10,758 nucleotides of DNA from Candidatus Methanoperedentaceae archaeon (GTDB lineage Archaea > Halobacteriota > Methanosarcinia > Methanosarcinales > Methanoperedenaceae): NCBI GenBank assembly GCA_014859785.1, contig JACUTP010000054.1:1-10758 (forward strand). Reading direction: 5' to 3'. The position numbers and the translations under genes were made by a program. A model generated the notes under the pieces. It ran no database searches. It was not told the DNA's origin and saw only the letters and a list, made by a program, of their open reading frames with translations. Positions within the stretch are counted from its first letter, which is position 1; every line of letters begins with the position of its first letter. Shown piece by piece: positions 1 through 6,326 of this stretch.

Positions 1-46
1 TCAACTTTTTGTTTTTTAGTAGGACTATTCATATAATTTCTATTCA

Positions 47-86
<40 letters not shown>

Positions 87-615
87 AGGTGTAAATTTTA
101 TGTGTCCCTTAACCGAACACACATGGAAAGGAATGCGAACGAATACATGGACATATAAAAAGCACTGTGAAATTCAATGTCAGGCGAATAATGGAAGAGA
201 GCAAAGGAGCTTTATGCAAAATTTAACTTTGTCGCTTATCAGTTATTGCTGCTGACAAATTTACAGGATAAAGTGAAAGCTACACATAGTTTCGGGATTT
301 ATAATTAATTGGAATTAAAATAAGTCTTTGAGCTTGATTGTGGATTAGCAGAGGCTATCGAAGAAATTCGATCGATCTGGAATTTTTTATAAAAATTCAA
401 AATTCATTGTTGACTTTTTTCATAAACTGGCAAATCTTTTTAAATAATTATATATTTCTTTAATATGTTCTGTAGGTTCATCAAAGTAAAAACGCGATTT
501 TTAAAGTTAGTTTGATTTCTTCCCAGTAAACTAAGGATTTTAAGGGAAATCTTTTTATTGAACCACAAACATGAAACAAGGAATATTAAGTCAGGCTAAC
601 TCCTTAACGGAGAAG

Positions 616-656
616 CTTATAACGTAATTATAATTGATTAGTTATATAACAGGAGG
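616..656 (+). promoter_or_regulatory. Candidate TATA box and ribosome binding site of the thermosome gene
   Basis: A TATA-like CTTATAAC lies at 616-623. Transcription would start about 25 bases later, near 645, giving a leader of about 20 bases. That leader contains a strong AGGAGG at 651-656, seven bases before the ATG at 664, and this site decides the start codon. The ribosome binding site is clear. The TATA assignment is tentative because the whole region is AT-rich and other candidates exist, for example TTATATAT at 448-455. Confidence 0.5.
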
Positions 657-663
657 ATAATTT

Positions 664-2268
664 ATGGCAGGTCAAATGGGCGGTCAGCCGATTGTAATTT
701 TAAGACAGGGAACAAAACAAACACGTGGAGACGAAGCGAAAAGAACCAATATAATGGCTGCCAGGGCTGTTGCCGAAGCCGTGAGAACAACCCTTGGTCC
801 GAGAGGTATGGACAAGATGCTTACAGATCCGGCAGGACTGGTAACCATAACTAACGACGGCGCCACAATTCTTGATGAAATGCAGATAAAACATCCGGCA
901 GGCAGGATGGTAGCTGAGGTTGCAAAAACACAGGATAAGGAAGTAGGGGACGGGACGACTACAGCTGCCGCCCTTACAGGAGAACTCTTAAAAGGTGCGC
1001 AGGCGATGATGGATAAGGGTATCCACCCCACAACGATTATTAACGGGTATGTGCTTGCGGCAAGAAAAGCAAAGGAAATTCTTGCTGACATTTCAATCCC
1101 TTCAAATGACGATAACCTGAAGAAAATAGCTGAAACTGCACTTACGGGAAAAGGTGTCGAGTTTTCAAAAGACATATTATCCGACATTGCGGTAAGTACG
1201 GTGAAATCGGTTATAAATGATGAGAACGGGATAAGGAAAGTAAACATAAAAGAGATTTCCATTGAAAAGCGGGGTGACGGGAATGTTTCTGACAGTGAAC
1301 TGATCCGGGGAATCATCCTTGACAAAACAAAAACCCACCAGAGCATGCCTTCAAGGATAGAGAATGCTAAAATAGCGATACTTGCAACACCTATCGAAAT
1401 TCATGAAGGTGAATTCAAGAGCGAGATAGCTATTGATTCACCGGGACAGACACGGGCGTTCCTTGAGCAGGAAGAAAAACAGATACGCGATGCTGCCGAG
1501 AAAGTTATTAAAAGCGGGGCTAACGTTGTTTTCTGCCAGAAAGGCGTGGACAGCCTTGCACGGTATTTCCTTGCAAAAGCAGGCGTTTTTGTAACCCATC
1601 GTGTGAAGAAGAACGACCTTCTTAAATTATCACGTGCGACTGGCGGGAAGATTATTTCAAGCCTTGATGATATCAGCCCGGAGTTGCTCGGTGAGGCAGG
1701 ACTTGTTGAGGAAAAGATTGTGGGTAACGGTGAAATGATATTCATTTCAGAATGCAAGAACCCTGATACTTATTCCATATTGCTGCGCGGCGGAACAGAG
1801 CATGTTGTTACCGCACTTGCAAGAGCCATGAACGATGCATTGCGCGTTGTCGGCGTGGCAATCGAGGATGAGAAAATTCTCGCAGGAGGCGGTGCGCCTG
1901 AGGTTGAACTGGCGCTTCGCATGAGGGATTATGCCTCCATACTGGAAGGCAGGGAACAGATTGCTGTTAATGCGTTCGCTGATGCTATGGAAGTTATACC
2001 CAGGACACTTGCTGAAAATGCAGGGCTTGATACCATTGATTTGCTTGCGGAACTCAGGAGCCAGCATGAGCAGGGTAACAAGAACACAGGACTTGATGTT
2101 TTCGAGGGCAAGGCTGTGGATATGCTGGAGAATAATGTTATCGAGCCGTTGCGGGTTAAGACACAGGCAATCGCATCAGCCACTGAAGCTGCCATTATGA
2201 TTCTGCGTATTGATGATGTTATTGCGGCAGAAAAGAATGTGAAGCCAAAGGCTGACGAGCAATACTGA
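664..2268 (+). CDS. ths: Thermosome subunit (group II chaperonin, Cpn60/TCP-1 family)
   Basis: This 534-aa protein is a subunit of the archaeal cytosolic chaperonin, which refolds proteins in a double-ring cage closed by a built-in lid using ATP. Family motifs are in order: the N-terminal TTLGPRGMDKM at 42-52, NDGATIL at 64-70, the nucleotide-binding GDGTT at 95-99, the apical/lid region at about 210-370 including GANVVFCQKG at 285-294, and the second nucleotide site IEDEKILAGGGAPE at 400-413, whose D402 corresponds to the catalytic aspartate. Length is normal for the family. The start is fixed by AGGAGG seven bases upstream. The gene stands alone, with its own promoter and a strong terminator. 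One oddity is that the C-terminus ends in a charged tail (KPKADEQY) without the GGM-type repeats found in many thermosome subunits. Archaea of this group often carry several paralogues, so I do not assign a subunit letter. Confidence 0.97.
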   Translation: MAGQMGGQPIVILRQGTKQTRGDEAKRTNIMAARAVAEAVRTTLGPRGMDKMLTDPAGLVTITNDGATILDEMQIKHPAGRMVAEVAKTQDKEVGDGTTTAAALTGELLKGAQAMMDKGIHPTTIINGYVLAARKAKEILADISIPSNDDNLKKIAETALTGKGVEFSKDILSDIAVSTVKSVINDENGIRKVNIKEISIEKRGDGNVSDSELIRGIILDKTKTHQSMPSRIENAKIAILATPIEIHEGEFKSEIAIDSPGQTRAFLEQEEKQIRDAAEKVIKSGANVVFCQKGVDSLARYFLAKAGVFVTHRVKKNDLLKLSRATGGKIISSLDDISPELLGEAGLVEEKIVGNGEMIFISECKNPDTYSILLRGGTEHVVTALARAMNDALRVVGVAIEDEKILAGGGAPEVELALRMRDYASILEGREQIAVNAFADAMEVIPRTLAENAGLDTIDLLAELRSQHEQGNKNTGLDVFEGKAVDMLENNVIEPLRVKTQAIASATEAAIMILRIDDVIAAEKNVKPKADEQY

Positions 2269-2280
2269 AATTAATGTTGA

Positions 2281-2323
2281 CCTGAACTGCTGGCTTAATG
2301 GCAGTTCGGGTTTTTGTTTTATT
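2281..2323 (+). terminator. Hairpin plus T-tract terminator of the thermosome gene
   Basis: A 10-bp stem with one T-G wobble is formed by 2281-2290 and 2301-2310, with a 10-nt loop. It is followed at once by TTTTTGTTTT, 12 bases after the stop codon. This is as clean as a bacterial intrinsic terminator. In archaea the T-tract alone is known to drive termination and the hairpin may add efficiency or protect the 3' end. Confidence 0.85.
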
Positions 2324-2369
2324 TTCTGAAATTTGAATGCTTTCGCCTCGCTCTTATTAAGAGTTTTAA

Positions 2370-2468
2370 GCCAGAATACCCAAGGAAATAGCCGATGCCC
2401 TTTCCATACAAGAGGGAACAGAGTTAAACTTCTCCGTACAAGATAAAAAAATAATAATATCCAAAGCA
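2370..2468 (+). pseudogene. AbrB/SpoVT-type DNA-binding domain remnant, start missing
   Basis: Frame 3 translated from 2370 reads ARIPKEIADALSIQ, EGTELNFSVQD, KKIIISKA. This is the hallmark of the swapped-hairpin AbrB/MazE/SpoVT domain: a (V/R)-I-P-K-E-I motif, then a helix, then EGTEL and a beta strand ending in isoleucines. Such domains usually form dimeric transcription factors or antitoxins. A TAA stop at 2367-2369 directly precedes the domain, and no ATG, GTG or TTG occurs in frame inside it. The first strand of the domain, usually about ten residues ending in SKGQ or similar, is not found in any frame upstream. I therefore read it as a truncated, decayed gene. After residue 33 the frame stays open to about 2629 but no longer resembles the family and runs under rnp4. 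A sequencing frameshift is the main alternative. Confidence 0.6.
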
Positions 2469-2475
2469 ATTTTCC

Positions 2476-2485
2476 CTATATCTTT
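2476..2485 (+). promoter_or_regulatory. Candidate TATA box for rnp4
   Basis: CTATATCTTT is centred about 34 bases before the ATG at 2513. The predicted transcript would begin near 2505, giving a leader of only about 8 bases. This fits the absence of a GGAGG-type ribosome binding site before this gene. The assignment is by spacing only. Confidence 0.35.
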
Positions 2486-2512
2486 TTCTATTCCCTCACC
2501 CATTAAGACCAC

Positions 2513-2812
2513 ATGCGCAAAAAACAGAAATCCTGGGCAAAAGACATGGCAAAACAGCGCATTATTCGTCTTTTCGAGCTTGCAGCCACTGAATTTGATA
2601 CCCATCCTGAACGCAGTAACCGTTATGTAAATCTTGCAAGGCGGCTCAGTATGAGATACCGTGTCCGTATGCCCGGTGAGTTAAAACCCATGATTTGCAA
2701 ACACTGTCATTCTTATATTGTGCAGGGAAAAACCGCACGAACGCGGCTTCAGGGAAGCCATATCACCACTACATGCCTGAATTGCGGAAAACAGATGAGA
2801 CGCCCTTATTAG
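2513..2812 (+). CDS. rnp4: RNase P protein component 4 (Rpp21/Rpr2 family)
   Basis: This 99-aa basic protein is a subunit of archaeal ribonuclease P, which removes the 5' leader from precursor tRNAs. In characterised archaea Rnp4 pairs with Rnp1 (Rpp29) on the specificity side of the RNA. The sequence shows the two expected parts: an N-terminal basic helical hairpin (KKQKSWAKDMAKQRIIRLFE, then residues to about 50) and a C-terminal zinc ribbon with C62-x2-C65 and C88-x2-C91. Length matches the archaeal family. The start at 2513 preserves the basic KKxxxWAKxxAKxRI segment typical of the family, whereas the internal ATG at 2546 would remove it. There is no ribosome binding site, so translation from a near-leaderless mRNA is likely. 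It ends 25 bases from the convergent PPC gene. Confidence 0.92.
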   Translation: MRKKQKSWAKDMAKQRIIRLFELAATEFDTHPERSNRYVNLARRLSMRYRVRMPGELKPMICKHCHSYIVQGKTARTRLQGSHITTTCLNCGKQMRRPY

Positions 2813-2837
2813 CAATTTCTACTAATTGTTGCCCGTA

Positions 2838-3272
2838 TTACCTGAAAGTTACCGGAGAATAACCTGCCGCCTCATTAATTATTCTTTCAGCAGCTATATC
2901 CACCTCAATAATCATAACCTCGACAACCATGAACACCTCGGTTTTTTTCCTGATACAGCCCAGGGCCAGGTTTTCACTATCACCCAATGCACCATGAAGG
3001 TGTATTTTTGGTTTACCGTTTTCCCGGAAGATATTCCCGACACCCACAACCTCGCGGGCATCATCAAAACCATACCATACCGGTATTGGCGGCACAACTT
3101 TTTCCTCTGGTCCGGTGACAAGTTCGGCGCCGCCCATCGCACCCAGCATAATGAAAAAACCGGATTTTATGTTTTCCCTGGCAGCCAGACCTGTCAGTTC
3201 ACCAAGTAAATCTTCCCCGTGGTCAATCCTCACAACAAATAAGCGCCCTATCGAACCTTTCCTGTAATCCAT
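2838..3272 (-). CDS. PPC-domain (DUF296) protein, possibly DNA-binding
   Basis: This 144-aa protein consists of a single PPC/DUF296 domain, a trimer-forming fold found alone in bacteria and archaea and fused to AT-hooks in plants, where it binds DNA. Visible family features are RIDHGEDLLGEL at 15-26, a central GAMGGAEL at 44-51, and the signature GKPKIHLHGALGD at 86-98 with H91 and H93. The hydrophobic strands TEVFMVVEVMIIEV follow at 111-124. In many bacterial and archaeal members histidines here bind a metal; the position after the HLH motif where a third histidine is often found appears as GCI at 105-107, so metal binding is uncertain. The true function of prokaryotic members is unknown. 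No ribosome binding site precedes the ATG; a TATA-like element suggests a leaderless transcript. Confidence 0.88.
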   Translation of the reverse strand: MDYRKGSIGRLFVVRIDHGEDLLGELTGLAARENIKSGFFIMLGAMGGAELVTGPEEKVVPPIPVWYGFDDAREVVGVGNIFRENGKPKIHLHGALGDSENLALGCIRKKTEVFMVVEVMIIEVDIAAERIINEAAGYSPVTFR

Positions 3273-3292
3273 AACCCATAGTCTATCGTTAA

Positions 3293-3303
3293 TGATTTAA
3301 ATT
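3293..3303 (-). promoter_or_regulatory. Candidate TATA box for the PPC-domain gene
   Basis: On the minus strand an AAATTTAAATC element is centred about 26 bases upstream of the ATG at 3272. That spacing would place transcription start at or next to the start codon, which fits the missing ribosome binding site. Assigned by sequence and spacing only. Confidence 0.35.
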
Positions 3304-3330
3304 TGCCGCCATTTCGGGACAAACTGAAAA

Positions 3331-3342
3331 AACCTATATACC
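3331..3342 (+). promoter_or_regulatory. BRE/TATA promoter of tRNA-Val
   Basis: AACCTATATACC, preceded by an A-rich stretch, lies with its centre about 29 bases before the mature tRNA 5' end at 3366. It is the expected box A position for an archaeal tRNA gene with a very short leader. It is divergent from the PPC gene promoter about 30 bases away. Confidence 0.7.
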
Positions 3343-3365
3343 ACAAACACTATCTTAGCGCCAGA

Positions 3366-3439
3366 GGACCCGTGGTCTAGCCGGTTATGACATCGCCTTT
3401 ACACGGCGGGGATCCTGAGTTCGAATCTCAGCGGGCCCA
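3366..3439 (+). tRNA. tRNA-Val (anticodon UAC)
   Basis: The sequence folds into a standard cloverleaf of 74 nt: acceptor 3366-3372 with 3432-3438, D arm from 3375, anticodon stem TCGCC/GGCGG with loop TTTACAC, and T arm CTGAG-TTCGAAT-CTCAG. The anticodon TAC at positions 34-36 reads valine GUN codons, and the discriminator base is A as expected for valine. CCA is not encoded; the next bases are a T-run (TTTTT) that can serve as terminator. One oddity is in the acceptor stem: GGACCCG faces CGGGCCC, so base 3 (A at 3368) opposes base 70 (C at 3436). All other acceptor pairs are Watson-Crick. Confidence 0.95.
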
Positions 3440-3466
3440 TTTTTAAATTATTATTTTATTTTACTG
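3440..3466 (+). terminator. T-rich tRNA terminator
   Basis: A TTTTT run begins immediately after the discriminator base, and more T-clusters follow to 3462. Oligo-T without a hairpin is the usual archaeal termination signal. Confidence 0.5.
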
Positions 3467-3475
3467 ATATAAAAA

Positions 3476-3790
3476 CTAATCTTCTCCAAGTATCCGGTCG
3501 AACATCTTTTTAACGTATATCGCTGCAATAACAGCAAATACAGCTGCAAATGCAATAGATACATCCTGTGCTGACCTGAAAGCTATATCATACTGGACAA
3601 GCAATGCCTTTCTTAAAAACCCAAAAAGGGTATATGCCCCGAGACTTGCCAGAAATGCTGAAAGGAACAGCCAGAAATCAATTGCGCCTTTTGTTGAATA
3701 ATATAATTTCATTCCATAATATACACCAAAAATTGCTGCAACAAGATTAATAGTTGATAGTATTGGGTAATAACTACTTATAATTGACAT
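3476..3790 (-). CDS. Small three-helix membrane protein, last gene of the minus-strand arm
   Basis: I do not recognise this family. With the ATG at 3790 the protein has 104 residues and three hydrophobic segments (about 8-26, 34-55 and 76-92), ending in a short charged tail (KKMFDRILGED). A longer version from GTG at 3805 would add five residues. I prefer 3790 because GGTGGTGA (3799-3806 on the minus strand, one mismatch to GGAGGTGA) lies eight bases before it, and because the ATG follows the stop of the previous gene by a single base (TGA-T-ATG), the pattern of translational coupling. It shares an operon with the 147-aa membrane protein and the 283-aa repeat protein. An accessory membrane part of the neighbouring filament-like machine is an inference from context. 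Confidence 0.75.
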   Translation of the reverse strand: MSIISSYYPILSTINLVAAIFGVYYGMKLYYSTKGAIDFWLFLSAFLASLGAYTLFGFLRKALLVQYDIAFRSAQDVSIAFAAVFAVIAAIYVKKMFDRILGED

Positions 3791-3791
3791 A

Positions 3792-4235
3792 TCAATCTTC
3801 ACCACCTGTAATATCCTTGCTGATATTGTAAGCTCCTATTGTTATCAGTATCAAGGCAACCGGCAGGATAAGGTCCTTGAAAACATCAAACAATTCATGA
3901 TTATACATCAATTCCCCGATTTTACCGAGTCCGTAAAGGTACATCAGAAAAATACCAGATGCAAACATACCCCAGTTCTTAATACCGTATTTGACAAATG
4001 TTGTATTAATATAAAATCCCAGGTACATTACACCTGTTGTAAAAACAATTGATATTAAATACTGGGAGAATTTTCCCCTATCATAACTGCCATCATTATC
4101 AAACGGATAAACATTATTTTTAGTTCTGTCGTTATCAGTTGGAGGGTATGCATAACCTGCTAAAAGGAAAAAAATTATAGTCATACCTGTTACCAATATG
4201 AAAATTTCTTTCATGTATTTATTTATAAAGCCCAT
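3792..4235 (-). CDS. Four-helix membrane protein of unknown function
   Basis: This 147-aa protein has no recognised family. It begins with a hydrophobic segment at about 9-28 (FILVTGMTIIFFLLAGYA), followed by an acidic, polar loop at 31-57 rich in Asp, Asn and Tyr that probably faces outside. Three more hydrophobic segments follow at about 60-76, 88-103 and 121-138, and it ends in a short acidic tail. The first segment could alternatively be a cleaved signal peptide. A ribosome binding site (AGGAAG within AAAGGAAG) precedes the ATG. It starts 20 bases after the 283-aa gene and its stop codon is one base from the ATG of the three-helix protein, so the three genes almost certainly share one mRNA. 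A part in the adjacent filament or secretion machine is inferred only from position. Confidence 0.8.
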   Translation of the reverse strand: MGFINKYMKEIFILVTGMTIIFFLLAGYAYPPTDNDRTKNNVYPFDNDGSYDRGKFSQYLISIVFTTGVMYLGFYINTTFVKYGIKNWGMFASGIFLMYLYGLGKIGELMYNHELFDVFKDLILPVALILITIGAYNISKDITGGED

Positions 4236-4255
4236 CGTTTTACTTCCTTTCTTTT

Positions 4256-5107
4256 TTATTTATCGACCATGTGCTTAAGCCCAATTCCCTCTAAAATTTC
4301 CTTTAAATCTTCCTCATTCGTAGCCACCAGGTCTGTGAATTCGGATAAAAGTTCATCAGAAATTCCCGATTCGTCCTTTACAAGGTAACTGAGTTTCTGT
4401 TTTTGCAGGACTTTCTTTATATTTTTCTTATCACTATAATTTTTGAGGGTATCAACAAATCCGTCAAGTTCTGACAGTCCTTCTTCGATTTCATCAGTTT
4501 TACGGAACTTGCGAAAGAGCCTTTCTTTTTCAATCTGCCCACGGATTTTATCCTCATTAAAATTAATATTTAAAAATGTAAAATATTTAATAATATCGTC
4601 AATATCAGTTTTATCCGGATTTGGATACCTGGAAAGAAAGGTATTTATTTCTTTATCAATTTTAGTTTTATTGATGACGTTTTTTATATGGATTTTAACT
4701 TTTTTAATAAGGTCTTTTTCAACCTCTTCCGCATCAGCACCAAATTTGATTGTAAGATATTTGGCATAATCCGAAATATCATTTTCAGTGGGAAGTGTAT
4801 TTTCAGACAGGAAAGTATTAATTTCTTTATCTATATCGCTGTCGAGATAGATTTCTTCCTGTTTTTTAGTTAGTTCAATTGCTTTGTTTTTAAGGTTATT
4901 ACATAAGTGAGAAGCTTTATTTTCTCCGGTTATCAAACTAATATTTGATTCAACCAGACCAATAAAATCCAGAAATTCATAGAGATCGGGATTCTTTTTC
5001 AGTTGATTCCTGGATTTTGCTTTTTTTATTATTCCAATCGATAAATTTCCCAGAGCAGGGCGGAGTACCTCCTCACAATACTCTATAAATTCCTCCTCGA
5101 TATCCAT
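4256..5107 (-). CDS. Soluble helical protein with two copies of an unrecognised FL-P-D module
   Basis: This 283-aa, highly charged protein has no signal peptide or membrane segment. It looks like three parts. Residues 1-85 form a helical region with cysteines at 11 and 69. Residues 91-137 and 149-200 are an internal duplication: both start with IDKEINTFLS, then carry a proline seven residues after the Phe (P106, P164), Asp-Ile eleven residues after it (D110-I111, D168-I169) and a following D-x-x-x-K-Y. Residues 203-283 are acidic helices ending in DLKEILEGIGLKHMVDK. The same module, more diverged, appears at the N-terminus of the filament ATPase on the opposite strand. It leads the minus-strand operon, with a TGAGGA ribosome binding site, and is divergent from the MinD-like gene. 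A cytoplasmic adaptor or scaffold of the motor is my inference; no enzymatic motif is visible. Confidence 0.8.
   Translation of the reverse strand: MDIEEEFIEYCEEVLRPALGNLSIGIIKKAKSRNQLKKNPDLYEFLDFIGLVESNISLITGENKASHLCNNLKNKAIELTKKQEEIYLDSDIDKEINTFLSENTLPTENDISDYAKYLTIKFGADAEEVEKDLIKKVKIHIKNVINKTKIDKEINTFLSRYPNPDKTDIDDIIKYFTFLNINFNEDKIRGQIEKERLFRKFRKTDEIEEGLSELDGFVDTLKNYSDKKNIKKVLQKQKLSYLVKDESGISDELLSEFTDLVATNEEDLKEILEGIGLKHMVDK
4820..4838 (-). repeat. DNA-level trace of the first copy of the internal protein duplication
   Basis: The bases coding IDKEINTFLS of the first module (near 4808-4835) and of the second module (near 4634-4660) remain similar at DNA level, sharing a GATAAAGAAAT core on the minus strand. 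This suggests the duplication is fairly recent or under constraint. Boundaries are approximate. Confidence 0.45.
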
Positions 5108-5335
5108 AAAATTTCCTCAAGAACTTAAATAAATCTTTATCTTATATTTAGAGATGAAGGTTCTATTATATAAAATCATCATAAATATCATCATTATAAT
5201 TATACTAAGGAATATTAAGTTATATTTAACATTTATCGATAAGAATTATAAACTCATAAAGTGTAATTACATAATAATCCTCCAATAAATATTGGGCTAA
5301 TAATGGTTGAAGGAATGTAAAAAAGAAGGTACAAA
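5108..5335. promoter_or_regulatory. Divergent intergenic promoter region of the filament-like locus
   Basis: This 228-base AT-rich gap separates the two arms. On the minus strand a CTAAATATAAG element (5141-5151) would start transcription near 5120, just ahead of the TGAGGA ribosome binding site of the 283-aa gene. On the plus strand ATTATAAACTC (5245-5255) is the best TATA candidate for the MinD-like gene, giving a leader of about 60 bases. AGAAGG at 5324-5329 is that gene's ribosome binding site. The shared gap allows joint control of both operons. The TATA assignments are tentative in such AT-rich DNA. Confidence 0.45.
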
Positions 5336-6127
5336 ATGACAGTTTGCGTATACACCATTGCGTCTGGAAAAGGTGGAACAGGTAAAACGACAACCACGGT
5401 AAATCTTGGTACGTCGCTTGCAATGCTGGGAAAAAAAACTACCATTCTTGATGCTGATATCGGAATGGCTAATATGGGACTATTGCTTGGTCTTGAAAAA
5501 AGTGCAGTCACACTTCATGATGTATTGAGTGGTACAGCTGATGTAAAGGATGCAATTTATGATGGGCCAGGAGGTGTAAAGGTAGTGCCGAGTGGCTTAT
5601 CTTTGAAAGGATTCCAGCATTCAAATCCTGATAAAATAAAAGAAATCATGTCCAAATTAATAGATGGCATGGATTATGTTTTAATAGATGCTCCTGCCGG
5701 TATCAGTAAGGATGGCGTAATTCCACTTGCTGTGGCAGATAAAGTTATCCTTGTCGTAAACCCGGAACTTTCTTCAATGGCTGATGCCCTGAAAACAAAA
5801 GCTTTAACCGAAATGCTTGGAAGACCGGTTGAGGGTGCTATTTTAAACCGTTCAGCACTTGAAAAAACAGAAATAAATCGTAACAAGGTAGCTGAACTCC
5901 TTGGTATAAAGATACTTGAAATGATACCTGAGGATGCGAATATAAGGACATCCGCAGCATTTAAGACACCTGTAGTTATCAGAACACCTAACGCCCCTTC
6001 TTCATTGGCTTTTAAAAAACTTGCCGCCCAATTAGCAGGTATGGAATTCAAAGAAAATGGTAACCAGAAAGCTAATAAGGAAGGTTTTGTCGACCGTCTT
6101 GCCAGATCAATTTTCGGAGGTAATTAA
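5336..6127 (+). CDS. minD: MinD/ParA-type ATPase
   Basis: This 263-aa protein belongs to the deviant-Walker P-loop ATPases (MinD/ParA/Mrp), which position cell structures by ATP-dependent dimerisation at membranes or on DNA. It shows the deviant Walker A SGKGGTGKTT at 10-19 with signature lysine K12, the Walker A' region ILDADIGMANMG at 37-48 with D41, and the Walker B region YVLIDAPAGI at 114-123. The last 15 residues (from EGFVDRLARSIFGGN) form an amphipathic helix like the membrane-targeting tail of MinD, separated from the core by a polar linker at about 240-248. That tail favours MinD over ParA. AGAAGG precedes the ATG. It leads the operon with the filament ATPase. In haloarchaea a MinD homologue (MinD4) positions the archaellum machinery, so a positioning role here is a reasonable inference. 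Confidence 0.9.
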   Translation: MTVCVYTIASGKGGTGKTTTTVNLGTSLAMLGKKTTILDADIGMANMGLLLGLEKSAVTLHDVLSGTADVKDAIYDGPGGVKVVPSGLSLKGFQHSNPDKIKEIMSKLIDGMDYVLIDAPAGISKDGVIPLAVADKVILVVNPELSSMADALKTKALTEMLGRPVEGAILNRSALEKTEINRNKVAELLGIKILEMIPEDANIRTSAAFKTPVVIRTPNAPSSLAFKKLAAQLAGMEFKENGNQKANKEGFVDRLARSIFGGN

Positions 6128-6130
6128 ACA

Positions 6131-6319
6131 ATGGATTTAATAACAAAATTTTTGTTGATTGTCCTTATCATATCATTCCTGACTATGTATTTAATGAATA
6201 TAAGGATAAAACAATTAAGATCAGAACTGGATGATCTCAGGGACCGCGTCACTTTCACAGGTGAAGAATTAATGCGACTTGCAAGTGATATCGAAGACTT
6301 CAAGAGAATTCAAATTTAA
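6131..6319 (+). CDS. Small single-helix membrane protein with a coiled coil
   Basis: This 62-aa protein has one hydrophobic segment at about 5-23 (TKFLLIVLIISFLTMYLM). A charged stretch at 24-60 follows, with leucine, isoleucine and valine spaced as in a coiled coil (RIKQLRSELDDLRDRV). GGAGG at 6116-6120 precedes the ATG by ten bases, inside the end of the MinD-like gene, whose stop lies three bases before this ATG. The design recalls small coiled-coil scaffold proteins of archaeal filament systems, such as crenarchaeal ArlX, but no sequence family is recognised and ArlX is larger. It is too short for strong coding statistics; the ribosome binding site, spacing and composition support it. Confidence 0.75.
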   Translation: MDLITKFLLIVLIISFLTMYLMNIRIKQLRSELDDLRDRVTFTGEELMRLASDIEDFKRIQI

Positions 6320-6326
6320 CCAAATT

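Noticed and set aside
324..389. Short stop-to-stop frame with protein-like content (LAEAIEEIRSIWNFL)
   Set aside because: Only 22 codons, no start codon in frame and no ribosome binding site. It could be a gene remnant but the evidence is too thin.
380..398. 8-bp inverted repeat as a terminator or heat-shock operator
   Set aside because: It is made only of A/T apart from its end pair, in AT-rich DNA where such repeats occur by chance. It matches no operator I know with confidence.
684..1346. Long open frame (220 codons) antisense to the thermosome gene
   Set aside because: Its translation is low in charge balance and rich in Ser and hydrophobic residues, as expected of the reverse strand of a conserved chaperonin gene. 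The sense strand is unambiguous.
2826..3209. 127-codon open frame on the plus strand opposite the PPC-domain gene
   Set aside because: The minus-strand frame carries the PPC signature; this frame shows no domain and is rich in His, Thr and Phe as an antisense shadow.
3366..3439. tRNA-Val as an integration (attachment) site
   Set aside because: No second copy of the tRNA 3' end is found in the window and no integrase gene is seen.
6279..6326. Upstream TTG start for the motor ATPase
   Set aside because: It would overlap the 62-aa gene by 41 bases and use a rare start without a good ribosome binding site; the ATG at 6327 is a better fit.
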